From positions 1,674,001 to 1,738,000 of the forward strand of contig CBDDLL010000001.1 in assembly GCA_965230625.1 (NCBI GenBank): a DNA stretch of 64,000 nt. The letters run 5' to 3'. The translations under genes were made by a program, and so were the position numbers. Of the stretch, positions 55,326 through 64,000 are shown one piece after another (positions within the stretch are counted from its first letter, which is position 1; each line of letters starts with the position of its first letter). The notes below the pieces were generated by a model. That model saw only the letters and a list, made by a program, of their open reading frames with translations, was not told the origin of the DNA and ran no database searches. This DNA is from Saccharicrinis sp965230625. Lineage in GTDB: Bacteria; Bacteroidota; Bacteroidia; Bacteroidales; Marinilabiliaceae.

Positions 55326-56786
55326 TCAATTAGTATATAACATATCATCCGAAATTTTATCTTTTTTTATTGTTGGCCCCTTGATTCCTATTTCTAACAC
55401 TTCTCCCATATAATCTTCAAAATAAAGGGTTTTGAACTTGTGAAATCCCTTTTTCAAGCCAATTTGATTTTCTTTGATTTTAGCGCTGTGTCCTCCATCG
55501 TTATTAACAATTATGTTATCATCAATATAAAGTACGCAACCATCATCAGAATTCACATAAAATGTATATATTCCATCAGTTGGAATTTTTATATAACCAT
55601 TAAACTCAAATGCAAAATGATCTTTTGTTTTTGCAGGAGCAAGGCTAAAATTGGTAAGAGTTCCCTTTGATAAAGATTTTAAATCCTTGATTTTGGTTGT
55701 AGAATCAATGTTTCCTTCAAAGTATTGATATGTAATACCTTGCTTTAATTTACCAGTTGGTTTAATCGATGGCAATAACTTAGATTTATTGATTGTATTG
55801 TTTTCTTCAGGGAAAGAATACATAAACTCCTTTTGCGGAGGAGTAGAAATCCAGGTATAAAACTCATAAGTGTTTGGTTTTAATTGAATAACTCTTGCTC
55901 CAATTTTTAAATCTCCATATGAGTGATGTCCCGAACGTCTGCCATAAGCCAATGCAATACCATGTAATTCGCCTATAAAGTCGTTATTGTGGTCATGACC
56001 AACAAAAATACCCATTACATCTCCTTGTTCTACCAAAGCAGAAAATAGGCCAGAATTGATTACTGGTGATGATACGCCTTCTCCTGCGTTTCCTAATTTA
56101 GATTTTGACTGTATAACTTCTTTGTATTCAGGTAAAGGAATGTGGAAGAAGGCTAAAGCCGGAGCAACTTTATCGTTGTTTTTTTTAATCATTGACTTTG
56201 ATTCGTTTAAATACCAATCTATTTGATCCGAATTTATCCATGCATATTTTCCTGGTTTAAAGGAGTCTGAATATTCATTAGAATCGAAAAAGTATAACAA
56301 TGCTGCATGATCATGTTGTGAAGTCGCTATAGGTAAACAGAAATCATTAGTGTTGTGGGTAGTTTGTTTGTTACAGTTATAGGGTAATCTGCAAATGTGT
56401 TTCATTACAGATTTTCTTTTAAAATCTCCTTCAGAATCGTGATTACCCAATGTTGCAGTCCAGTTAATCCCTCTGGCAACGACAGGACTTACGACATCAC
56501 TCCAGCCTTTTTTAACATCGTTTACTGCCACATCATAGGTGCAAACAATATCTCCTGTAAAAACTACAAAGTCTGGTTTTTCTATGTCTAAAACATCTTC
56601 CATCATAGAATATGTCGAACGATTTCCTGGTTGTTCAGCTTGCCAATGTATATCAGTAAACTGTACTATTTTAAAAGTGCTGTCCTGTTTAAATGCCAAC
56701 TTTTTTCTAACTGCGTTATCTTGAGCAGGTAAAATTGTAATAAATCCTTGTATGAGAATAAAGAGTTTGTAATTTAAATTTTTCAT
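55326..56786 (-). CDS. Secreted metallophosphoesterase with C-terminal PA14-like domain
   Basis: The 486-residue protein has a signal peptide (residues 1-21, ending ILPAQ). The calcineurin-like phosphoesterase domain spans about 36-315 with all metal-binding blocks: FTDIHW (43-48), FTGDIV (77-81), LGNHDSE (113-119), FFHIPLPEY and VGHDHNND. A PA14-like domain follows at about 345-480 (KQGITYQYFEGN ... IYTFYVNSDDGCVLYIDD ... GFHKFKTLYFED), a beta-barrel that often binds carbohydrate. It would act in the periplasm or at the cell surface on phosphomonoesters or diesters. It is the last gene of the susC operon and begins 2 bp after the alkaline phosphatase stop, so the two are translationally close. 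The PA14 fusion suggests a phosphorylated glycan or similar target; this is inference. Confidence 0.87.
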   Translation of the reverse strand: MKNLNYKLFILIQGFITILPAQDNAVRKKLAFKQDSTFKIVQFTDIHWQAEQPGNRSTYSMMEDVLDIEKPDFVVFTGDIVCTYDVAVNDVKKGWSDVVSPVVARGINWTATLGNHDSEGDFKRKSVMKHICRLPYNCNKQTTHNTNDFCLPIATSQHDHAALLYFFDSNEYSDSFKPGKYAWINSDQIDWYLNESKSMIKKNNDKVAPALAFFHIPLPEYKEVIQSKSKLGNAGEGVSSPVINSGLFSALVEQGDVMGIFVGHDHNNDFIGELHGIALAYGRRSGHHSYGDLKIGARVIQLKPNTYEFYTWISTPPQKEFMYSFPEENNTINKSKLLPSIKPTGKLKQGITYQYFEGNIDSTTKIKDLKSLSKGTLTNFSLAPAKTKDHFAFEFNGYIKIPTDGIYTFYVNSDDGCVLYIDDNIIVNNDGGHSAKIKENQIGLKKGFHKFKTLYFEDYMGEVLEIGIKGPTIKKDKISDDMLYTN

Positions 56787-56788
56787 GT

Positions 56789-58321
56789 TTAATCTTTATA
56801 TCTTCTATAATTATTCAATGCATAAAATAATAGATCAGCTTCTTCTTTATTGATATTTATTCCAGCATATTTTCTTAGGTTGTTGCTTAAATCTTCTGCT
56901 GATTTGGAAATTCTAAAAATGTGCGAAATTGTTGTGCTTTGCCCTTTAAGTTGTGCTTCATAATCTTTAAAAAGCAATGGATTTGTATTGTTCTCCCATA
57001 TTTCTCCATTTTTTAATTTTTTAGTTTCTAATTGCGATTGATCTACTTTTTTGTATGCAATTTCTAATCCCCCCGTTTCATGATCAGAAGTAAATATTAA
57101 TAATGTATTATGAGGTGATTGCTTGTAATATTGGTAAGCTACTCCTATTACATTGTTCATCTCTTCTACAGCGACGTAAGTTGATACAATGTCGTTATCG
57201 TGAGATTCCCAGTCAATTCGAGCACATTCTATCATGGCAAAATATGGATCGTTGTCTTTTGAAGCTATTTCTAACGCCTTTTGTCCCATTTGGGTAACAG
57301 TAGGAATGTTTTCTGTATTTTTATTTCGGCTTATGTGGGCTGGCAGTCCTCCTCCATCAAATAAGCCTAATATTTTTTTATGAGATGCTGCTTGCATTTC
57401 CTCAAGCGAAAAGCATAATTCATATCCTTTGTTAGCAAAGGAATTTAATAAGTTTATACTATCTTGTCTTGAAGATGAATACTTGCTATATGTGTTATTC
57501 TTATAAAAATCAGATAGTTTAGAACCTTGTGGGATAAACTGACTTCCTCCTCCTCCCAAAATTATGTCAACGGTGTTACTACTAAAAAGTTGATGTGCAA
57601 TATTGCTCTCTAGGTTTCTGTTATAGCAATGTGAGTAAAAAGCTGCAGGTGTTGCATCTGTTATACCTGCATCAGATACTATTGCTGTAGTGTACTTATT
57701 TTGCTTAGCTAGTTCCATTACATTTTGTAAAGGAGTGCCAGTTGAATCTACACCAACCATATTCATTAGTGTTTTTTCTCCACATGCAATAGCAGTGCCC
57801 GAAGCAGCAGAACCTGTAACAATTCCTCGAGCAGTATTGGTGTATAAATAACCACAAGCACCTTCGCTCATTATTTTTTCGAACCAGGTGGCTTTATTTG
57901 TTTTTTGTGCATATCTTAAGTAAATGGGTAATGACATGTGCATATTTCCCATTCCATCACCTATAATTAAAATTACATTGATATTTTCCTTAACAGCCTT
58001 TTTTAAAATTCTTCCAAGTGAATCGTTTTGAATAATTCCCTGTAATTGTTTTGTGAATCTTTCTGGGCCAACAGCTCCTATGGGCACAGGGGCAGAAGTA
58101 TGGAAATTTGTACTCCAGATAACTTGAGTTTTATCACTTGTCATCCTGTTTAATAAAACATGTGCTAATGATCTGTTATACCAAAATTCAGATTCATATT
58201 TTACCAGTGCATTATTTACTTTTTGTTCTCCTGTTTCTTCTAAATTACATCCATGTAAAATGAAAATGGATAGAAGTAGCACATATGGTTTTGATAGCTT
58301 TAGAGCTTTAATTATATTCAT
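56789..58321 (-). CDS. Alkaline phosphatase (PhoA superfamily) lipoprotein
   Basis: The 510-residue protein has a lipoprotein signal ending ILHGC (Cys25), followed by NLEETGE; the acidic residues after Cys could act as a surface-export signal. Alkaline phosphatase blocks are present: NVILIIGDGMGNMHMS (about 114, metal-binding Asp), VTGSAASGTAIACGEKT (about 166, nucleophile Ser), ARIDWESHDND (about 366, metal ligands) and FTSDHETGG (about 411, metal ligands). In E. coli PhoA the residue before the nucleophile is Asp; here it is Gly. The enzyme would release inorganic phosphate from phosphomonoesters outside the cytoplasm. It follows the phosphodiesterase gene by 83 bp and precedes the metallophosphoesterase by 2 bp. 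Confidence 0.9.
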   Translation of the reverse strand: MNIIKALKLSKPYVLLLSIFILHGCNLEETGEQKVNNALVKYESEFWYNRSLAHVLLNRMTSDKTQVIWSTNFHTSAPVPIGAVGPERFTKQLQGIIQNDSLGRILKKAVKENINVILIIGDGMGNMHMSLPIYLRYAQKTNKATWFEKIMSEGACGYLYTNTARGIVTGSAASGTAIACGEKTLMNMVGVDSTGTPLQNVMELAKQNKYTTAIVSDAGITDATPAAFYSHCYNRNLESNIAHQLFSSNTVDIILGGGGSQFIPQGSKLSDFYKNNTYSKYSSSRQDSINLLNSFANKGYELCFSLEEMQAASHKKILGLFDGGGLPAHISRNKNTENIPTVTQMGQKALEIASKDNDPYFAMIECARIDWESHDNDIVSTYVAVEEMNNVIGVAYQYYKQSPHNTLLIFTSDHETGGLEIAYKKVDQSQLETKKLKNGEIWENNTNPLLFKDYEAQLKGQSTTISHIFRISKSAEDLSNNLRKYAGININKEEADLLFYALNNYRRYKD

Positions 58322-58404
58322 TCGTTTATAAGTTTACTTTAGACTGTAAGACCAGCTTGTTAAGTGTGGCTGGGAAAGTGGAACTCCCAAATAAAAAATA
58401 ATTA

Positions 58405-59208
58405 TTATTTATTTGAACATTTCATTTTGTTTAATTCAAATTCGTGATATTTCTGGGGGTCATCACTACCAATAAGATTTATTTTAAGATTGTGGAATAG
58501 ATTCCAAAAGTGGATTTCCGTTTTATTATCTTTATTTGGTATGCCCCAAAACCTTATCATTTTATTTTCTTTGTGACATTTTGCTACAATGTCTTTTAGT
58601 TTATTGTATTCGTCTTTTTTTATTGCTTCAGTGCCATCCCATTCAAAATGGTTAAACCAACTATCGCTAATTAGAGGCATAAGAGAAGTGTCTGTGTTGT
58701 TATTTAAGTCCTTTATGCGTCCATCAACAAATACATATCGTATATTTTCTTGTTTAATAGTTTTGATTGGCCTAGAGCCTGATATGATGATTGTTACAGG
58801 TCCCTTTTTTATTACTCCTGAGTTGTAGTTTGATAGCATTGGGTGATAAGGCGCTATGATTTCCTTTAACTTATTATAGCATTGTTCTCCATTTTTCTTA
58901 ATGTCAATCATTAAGATTATAGGTCGCATATTACCATTGTTTTTTCTAAAAATATTGAACAATGATTTTAGATATAGATTCTCTAAAGATCTTTCTACTG
59001 TTAGCTCTTGGAAATCATGTCCTACAAGGAGATTGTTTTTGTGATAAAAAACATCTGCTTCAATACTAACCATGTTTGCGTTAAGAGCATCTAATAACGG
59101 TTGGGCTTGATAGTAATCATTATGAGAATGACCACCATTAAATATTAACTGTCCTACGATTAAATTGTAATTGACTAATAATAGGATTATAGATATTGCA
59201 GGTTTCAT
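58405..59208 (-). CDS. Secreted PI-PLC/GDPD-like phosphodiesterase (AIM6-type)
   Basis: The 267-residue protein starts with a signal peptide (cleavage near IVGQ, residue 20). The TIM-barrel phosphodiesterase signature follows: GGHSHNDYYQAQPLLDAL (His27 and His29), SIEADVFY (Glu50, Asp52) and LLVGHDF (His64), as in the glycerophosphodiester phosphodiesterase / PI-phospholipase C superfamily. The HSHNDY variant is typical of the AIM6-type branch. Such enzymes cleave phosphodiesters such as glycerophosphodiesters or phosphoinositides; the AIM6 branch is poorly characterized. Between susD and a phosphatase, a role in opening a phosphodiester before dephosphorylation is the natural inference. Confidence 0.8.
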   Translation of the reverse strand: MKPAISIILLLVNYNLIVGQLIFNGGHSHNDYYQAQPLLDALNANMVSIEADVFYHKNNLLVGHDFQELTVERSLENLYLKSLFNIFRKNNGNMRPIILMIDIKKNGEQCYNKLKEIIAPYHPMLSNYNSGVIKKGPVTIIISGSRPIKTIKQENIRYVFVDGRIKDLNNNTDTSLMPLISDSWFNHFEWDGTEAIKKDEYNKLKDIVAKCHKENKMIRFWGIPNKDNKTEIHFWNLFHNLKINLIGSDDPQKYHEFELNKMKCSNK

Positions 59209-59232
59209 TAATAGTTACTTTTAATAATAAAC

Positions 59233-59260
59233 TAACCGCTGACACCTTTGCCAGCGGTTA
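59233..59260 (-). promoter_or_regulatory. Intercistronic hairpin between susD and the phosphodiesterase gene
   Basis: TAACCGCTG / CAGCGGTTA form a 9-bp stem with a 10-base loop in the 75-bp gap after the susD stop. On the minus strand the following sequence TTTATTATT is only weakly T-rich. It may be a leaky terminator or an mRNA-stabilizing hairpin that keeps SusCD expression above that of the enzymes. Confidence 0.6.
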
Positions 59261-59283
59261 ATAACAACACTACATTATCACAT

Positions 59284-60861
59284 TTAATCCCAACCTTTGT
59301 TTTGAGATATACTAGAGCTTTCGATAATATCATTTGGAATCATCCAAACATTGTGAACATTTGGATCATAATTACGCGTTGGCCAAATTTCTATAACTGT
59401 ATAGTCAGAATCCGGATCAGTTTTATCAGTATGATCTCTTCCGTGTAACGGTTTGCTGTATACTTCTTTAGCATCGCCCCAACGAACTAAATCACGATGA
59501 CGATTAGCAAATTCACCAGCTAATTCAACTCTTCTTTCTTGTTTTAAATCAGCTAATGTACAGTTAGTTTTATCATCTAATCCAGCTCTGTCACGAATCA
59601 TATTAATTTCAGTATCTGCGTTTTGTCCCATCATAATTTTAGCCTCTGCTTTCATTAAAATTACTTCGGCATATCTTAAAATAGGCATATCATATACTGT
59701 ATAGAGCTTGTCTCCATTAGCATTGATAAGTCCGTTACCAATAGGATCATCGTAAGAATAAATATCCATGTATTTATTAAATTGGAATCCGGATAAAGAA
59801 TTGGTCGAATAGTATTTACGTGTTTCTCCCCAGAATTGAAATTCATCTCCAAAGTTTAATATTGTAGCAGAACGGCGATAATCACCTTCTTCAAAAGCTT
59901 GATATAGTTCTTCTGTTGGCATATAATATCCCCATCCGTTGTAAATACCCCAACCTTTGTTTTCTAACATTACACCTTGTAACTTACTTCCTCGTTCTAA
60001 TCCACCAACTACTGACCAAATATACTCTGAACCAAAATCGTTGGTGTATTTAAATACGCTTCTGTAATCCTCATAAGGTTTATCGGTATCTATCAAAGCT
60101 CTTCCCGAACCGGAATTAGTTAATTTATCACAAAACTCAACAACTTTGTCCCACTTAGTGTTGTCATATTGAGCCCAGTATAAATATGTTTTTGCAATAT
60201 AAGCATAACAAGCATCTTTATGAGCACGCCCTAAATCGTCCGAAGAGTATTCTGTAAATAGAGGTAGCAATTCGGCAGCTTTGGTTAAATCTTCAACAAT
60301 TTGAGCATAATTATCTGTAACGCTTTTAGGACGACTAAATGATTCGTTTTTATAGTTTTCAACTGTTAAAATTGGAACTCCGCCACTTACATCATTACCA
60401 TAAGTAGATGCTACCCAAAAATAATGGAAGCCTCTCATAAAATATGCTTCACCTAAGTAACGGTTTTTTAGTTTCGAATCAATATTCATATTGGAAACAT
60501 TGGATAAAACGTCATTAGACCTTCGAATGATATAATAACATTGTCTGTACATCCACTTAGTATAGCCCTCATCTCCAGTTAAGTTAAAGTTTTTTATATT
60601 TTCAGGCACCGATTTGGGACGTCCGGTAACCATATCGTCACAAGCATTTATATACCACATGAATCCGCGCGAGAACATATCTTCATCACCCATGAAATAA
60701 TACATTGAGTTAACGGCATATTCGGCATCAACAGCACTTTGATAATAATTACTTTCTCCAGCAGCACCTAGAGGTGTGCGCTCTAAGAAATCATCGGAAC
60801 ATGATGCCAAAATTAAAGAGATAGCAAGTAATACTACTATATTAGTTTTATTTAAAATCAT
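59284..60861 (-). CDS. SusD/RagB family nutrient-binding outer membrane lipoprotein
   Basis: The 525-residue lipoprotein has a signal ending SLILASC (Cys21), followed by SDDFLERTP; the acidic SDD is a typical surface-export signal. The SusD fold is shown by SYYQSAVDAEYAVNSMYYFM near the N-terminus, TPR-like helices (RFHYFW-type FMRGFHYFWVASTYGND, KAELLPLFT region) and the C-terminal YDMPILRYAEVILMKAEA, IRDRAGL and RRVELAGEFANRHRDLVRWG blocks. SusD caps the SusC barrel and captures the ligand at the cell surface. It starts 18 bp after susC. The neighbouring enzymes are phosphoester hydrolases rather than glycosidases, so the ligand may be an organophosphate. Confidence 0.94.
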   Translation of the reverse strand: MILNKTNIVVLLAISLILASCSDDFLERTPLGAAGESNYYQSAVDAEYAVNSMYYFMGDEDMFSRGFMWYINACDDMVTGRPKSVPENIKNFNLTGDEGYTKWMYRQCYYIIRRSNDVLSNVSNMNIDSKLKNRYLGEAYFMRGFHYFWVASTYGNDVSGGVPILTVENYKNESFSRPKSVTDNYAQIVEDLTKAAELLPLFTEYSSDDLGRAHKDACYAYIAKTYLYWAQYDNTKWDKVVEFCDKLTNSGSGRALIDTDKPYEDYRSVFKYTNDFGSEYIWSVVGGLERGSKLQGVMLENKGWGIYNGWGYYMPTEELYQAFEEGDYRRSATILNFGDEFQFWGETRKYYSTNSLSGFQFNKYMDIYSYDDPIGNGLINANGDKLYTVYDMPILRYAEVILMKAEAKIMMGQNADTEINMIRDRAGLDDKTNCTLADLKQERRVELAGEFANRHRDLVRWGDAKEVYSKPLHGRDHTDKTDPDSDYTVIEIWPTRNYDPNVHNVWMIPNDIIESSSISQNKGWD

Positions 60862-60879
60862 TGTTTTAAAAATTTATGG

Positions 60880-63800
60880 TTAAAATTTAAAAGAAACACC
60901 AGCAGATAAAGTTCTGGAAACAGGATATCTACCCATATCCAAACCTACATCTCCAACCTCGGGATCTAAACCTGAATAGTCAGTAAGAGTGAATAAATTC
61001 TCTCCAGATACAAATACGCGTAAAGAAGATCCTTGAACTAATTTATTCATCAATATCTTTGGTACATTATAACCAATAGTTAAGTTTTTCATTCTTAAAT
61101 ATGAACCATCTTCCAAATACCAATCAGAAGCAGTTTCGAAGTTTTGATTAGGATCGTTTAAGCGAAGTAATGGAATATTTGAGTTTGTATTGTTATCGCT
61201 CCAAGCTTTAAGTACTCTATTGTCTAAGTTATAGCCTTGATGTGCTGCATTGTAAGTGGTGAATTTCATAGCGTTAAACAATTTAGATCCGCTAACTCCC
61301 TGCAATGTCATAGACAAATCGAAATTTTTGTACTCGGCACTAAAGTTTAAGCCATAAGTAAAATCGGGTAGGGCGTTACCTTTGAACGACTTGTCCTCTC
61401 CGTTAATAACCCCATCTTTGTTTTTATCAATAAACTTAAGATCACCAGGTTTTGCATTAGGTTGTATAAGTTTACCTTCGTGAGTGTGAGCATTAATTTC
61501 ATCCTGTGATTTAAAAGTACCTGCACAGGATATTAAATAGTAAGAATACAATTCTTCTCCTACCTCAGATTTATAGGGCTCGATAGTGGAACGCACATTG
61601 TATTTCTCATGAGTCATACCCTCTGTTAGAAAGGTTGGTAGTTCTTTTAGTGTGTTTTTTATAGAAGAAACATTACCATTTACTGAATACTTAAAGCCAC
61701 CCAAATTGCCCTTATATGTTAGGCTAAATTCAATACCTTTGTTTTCAACTAGTCCCCCATTAACATCTGCTCCATATCTTATACCTTTATGTTTGTCAAA
61801 ACCTCTTTGGAATATCATACCTTCGGTTTCTTTTATAAAGTAATCTGCAGTAAACTCGATTTTACCATTTAAAAGAGATGCATCTAATCCAAAGTCAGTT
61901 GATTTAGAGGTTTCCCATGTGAGACCTGGATTTGATTCTTTTCTTACATAATAACCTGGAACACTAGGTGCATCACCACTTCCAATAGTTGGTTTACTAG
62001 AATACATTGGAACATTGTATGCATAGTAATGAGCAGAACTAATATTTCCAATTTTACCCCATGATGCGCGTAATTTCATCATATTTAACCATGAAATTCC
62101 TTTCATAAAGGATTCGTTTGAGATTTTCCATGCTCCTGAAACGGCAGGAAATACATCGCTATTGTTATCCAGGTGTAAACGAGACGATTTGTCTTCACGT
62201 ATACTTGCTGTTAAATAGTATTTTTCATTATAGTTGTAACGTAATCGTCCAATTAAAGAAGTCAAAGCATCTTCGTGCGCACTACTTGAATACTCATCAA
62301 CACTCCTTGCGTTTTTAAGATATTGATACCAATCCTCTTCTCTTGCAAAATCTGAAGCTTTTACTCTATTTGATTCATATTTTTTTAATTGACTTGAATA
62401 TACACCGGTAAGATCCAAGTGATGACTATTAAAATCTTTGCTATAACTTATTTGGTTATCCCAAATCCATTTGTTAAATGTAGTCCATGATTGAGTCAAG
62501 TAATTCATTTCAGATGGACGGCCGTTTTCTGGGCGTTTAGGTTCAAACTTTTTATATTCTCTTTTTTCTTGTGTCAAAGAATATGTTGACTTATACTTTA
62601 ATCCTTTTATAATCTCCCATTCTCCAAATACATTGGCATTTATATTAGTGCTAGGACGAGTCGTTGTTGGACGTAAAAGAAGGGCAACCGGATTGTAAAC
62701 GTCACCATAGGCACCTGCATAGTCAGAACCTTGTGGAGCTACACCATGAAAATTTCCTTCATCATTATAAACAGGAGCTGCAGAAGGCATATACATTGCA
62801 TTTATAATTACCCCTGAATAACTTGATGAAGTATTCGTTCCAATGGCTTCCTCATGAGTAACATATAGGTTCTGGCCTACTTTAATACGCTCTGATAAAT
62901 TAAAATTGGTTTTAACGCGCATGGCTAATCTTTCGGATGAAGTTCCTAATAGCACACCTTCTTTATCTTGATAGTTAATAGATGCATTATAGTTAGCTTT
63001 TTCTGATCCTCCATAAATACGTGCATTTAAGTTGTAAATTGATGCATTTCTAAAAATTTCATCCATCCATTTAGTTCTGGTTGTAGTTCCCCATGGATTT
63101 AATGTTGCATTATGAGCATCGTATGGAGCGATACCGCTATTTTCAGCAGCAATATTATATATATTGCTTTGTTGTTCTGCAGTTAAAGGAGTTGGTAGGT
63201 TGGTTGCTTTTTGAACTCCCATAAAAGCATCAACATCTACCGATAGTTTTCCTTGTTTTCCGCTCTTTGTTGTAACAACTATAACTCCACTACCAGCTTG
63301 AGCTCCATAAATTGCTGCAGCCGAAGCATCTTTTAATACATCGATGCTTTCAATATCATTAGGATTAATAGTTCCTCCATCGTATGGCATACCATCTACA
63401 ATCCATAGAGGATTTTCACTATCTTTAGCAATTGTACCCATTCCCCTAATTGTTATTTTAGGTAAACTTGTAGGATCACCTCCATTATTAACAATTGTAA
63501 CGCCGGCAATATTTCCTTGTAAAAAATGTTCGGCATTAGTTACCGGGCGACTTGCAATTTGCTCAATGTTAGTAGCAGAAGATACAACATTTGTTAAATC
63601 TCCTCTTTTAGATGTACCATAACCAATTACAACAACATCACCTAATGCAGTTAATTCATCCTCCAAAACAATGTTATAGTTTTGAGATGATGTAAACTCT
63701 TTTTCTACAGTAGTCATTCCAATAAAAGAAAAAACTAAAACTCCATTTGTAGTCTTAGTTTCAAAGGTAAAGTCTCCGTTGAAGTCCGTAATGGTGCCTT

Positions 63801-63939
63801 CCAAGGTTCCCTTTAAAATTACATTGGCACCTACAACGGGATCACCATAAGTGTCCTTGATACTTCCTGTGAGTTTAGTTTGAGCAAAACTCCATGAGGA
63901 AAGTGCAATTACAAAAAATAAAATAAACAGTTTTTTCAT
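60880..63939 (-). CDS. SusC/RagA family TonB-dependent outer membrane receptor
   Basis: The 1019-residue protein has a signal peptide (MKKLFILFFVIALSSWSFAQ). A carboxypeptidase-regulatory-like domain follows (about 21-105; GSIKDTYGDPVVGANVILKG, ITDFNGDFTF), then a TonB box region (DVVVIGYGTSKRGDLTN), a plug domain (about 115-225; LQGNIAGVTIVNNGG, ITIRGMGT, LWIVDGMPYDGG, ESIDVLKDASAAAIYGAQ, GVIVVTTKSG) and a 22-strand barrel ending in VSRTLSAGVSFKF with a terminal Phe. It imports the ligand bound by SusD, using TonB energy. It is first in an operon with susD, a phosphodiesterase, an alkaline phosphatase and a metallophosphoesterase. No anti-sigma or hybrid regulator is visible in the window; the regulator may lie beyond the right edge. 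Confidence 0.95.
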   Translation of the reverse strand: MKKLFILFFVIALSSWSFAQTKLTGSIKDTYGDPVVGANVILKGTLEGTITDFNGDFTFETKTTNGVLVFSFIGMTTVEKEFTSSQNYNIVLEDELTALGDVVVIGYGTSKRGDLTNVVSSATNIEQIASRPVTNAEHFLQGNIAGVTIVNNGGDPTSLPKITIRGMGTIAKDSENPLWIVDGMPYDGGTINPNDIESIDVLKDASAAAIYGAQAGSGVIVVTTKSGKQGKLSVDVDAFMGVQKATNLPTPLTAEQQSNIYNIAAENSGIAPYDAHNATLNPWGTTTRTKWMDEIFRNASIYNLNARIYGGSEKANYNASINYQDKEGVLLGTSSERLAMRVKTNFNLSERIKVGQNLYVTHEEAIGTNTSSSYSGVIINAMYMPSAAPVYNDEGNFHGVAPQGSDYAGAYGDVYNPVALLLRPTTTRPSTNINANVFGEWEIIKGLKYKSTYSLTQEKREYKKFEPKRPENGRPSEMNYLTQSWTTFNKWIWDNQISYSKDFNSHHLDLTGVYSSQLKKYESNRVKASDFAREEDWYQYLKNARSVDEYSSSAHEDALTSLIGRLRYNYNEKYYLTASIREDKSSRLHLDNNSDVFPAVSGAWKISNESFMKGISWLNMMKLRASWGKIGNISSAHYYAYNVPMYSSKPTIGSGDAPSVPGYYVRKESNPGLTWETSKSTDFGLDASLLNGKIEFTADYFIKETEGMIFQRGFDKHKGIRYGADVNGGLVENKGIEFSLTYKGNLGGFKYSVNGNVSSIKNTLKELPTFLTEGMTHEKYNVRSTIEPYKSEVGEELYSYYLISCAGTFKSQDEINAHTHEGKLIQPNAKPGDLKFIDKNKDGVINGEDKSFKGNALPDFTYGLNFSAEYKNFDLSMTLQGVSGSKLFNAMKFTTYNAAHQGYNLDNRVLKAWSDNNTNSNIPLLRLNDPNQNFETASDWYLEDGSYLRMKNLTIGYNVPKILMNKLVQGSSLRVFVSGENLFTLTDYSGLDPEVGDVGLDMGRYPVSRTLSAGVSFKF

Positions 63940-64000
63940 TAGTTCTTTTGTTTTATTTTGTATATCTGTTTTAGCTTGATCAGAGCTTTTAGATGTTTTA
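63940..64000 (-). promoter_or_regulatory. Start of the region upstream of susC (cut by the window)
   Basis: Only 61 bp upstream of the susC ATG are visible. They are A-rich on the minus strand (ATACAAAATAAAACAAAAG) and hold no full TAnnTTTG, so the promoter probably lies beyond the window. Confidence 0.3.

Overview
The window comes from an AT-rich member of the Bacteroidota, probably a marine or sediment Marinilabiliales/Marinifilaceae-like lineage; the lineage is inference. The phylum call rests on a SusC/SusD pair, four proteins with a type IX secretion (T9SS) C-terminal sorting domain, few Shine-Dalgarno sequences, and several matches to the phylum's -7 promoter element TAnnTTTG.

Layout. 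1-2213 (minus): the start of a 5-oxoproline degradation operon, read Nramp-like transporter, pxpA, pxpB (cut by the window edge), with 4-base ATGA overlaps at both junctions. 2437-7152 (minus): an aminopeptidase P, a TPR sensor histidine kinase without a partner regulator, and fabD. 7471-8321 (plus): an ECF-type sigma factor and a small zinc-finger anti-sigma candidate. 8655-10214 (plus): an MlrC/M81 metallopeptidase carrying a lipoprotein signal. 10233-14452 (minus): a GH63-like glucosidase and a DEAD-box RNA helicase. Two copies of a short MITE-like repeat lie at 2261-2422 and 8329-8536.

14993-52074 (plus) is the striking part: four tandem giant genes (2776, 2740, 3283 and 3265 codons) encoding paralogous, secreted, beta-strand-repeat proteins with T9SS type A-like C-termini. 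They form two subfamilies in the order A-A-B-B; the B pair adds an N-terminal LamG-like lectin fold. All four repeat one grammar: a W-rich opening module, a stack of short beta-helix-like repeats, then an FPIG/YWRV module, three times over, followed by a fourth W module, an ANPFPSYL region and the sorting domain. Nucleotide identity along the array is patchy, with near-identical C-terminal blocks, diverged upstream regions and one replaced internal cassette. This suggests gene conversion among surface proteins. Each gene ends in its own strong hairpin terminator, and the terminators themselves look homologous.

52160-55227 holds housekeeping genes: an AlkD-like DNA alkylation repair protein and tadA (minus), and aspS (plus). 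55326-63939 (minus) is one apparent operon, read susC, susD, PI-PLC/GDPD-like phosphodiesterase, alkaline phosphatase, metallophosphoesterase-PA14. It resembles a polysaccharide utilization locus in which the glycoside hydrolases are replaced by phosphoester hydrolases. I infer capture of an organophosphate such as glycerophosphodiesters or a phosphorylated glycan.

I saw no tRNA, rRNA, CRISPR array, transposase or phage gene.
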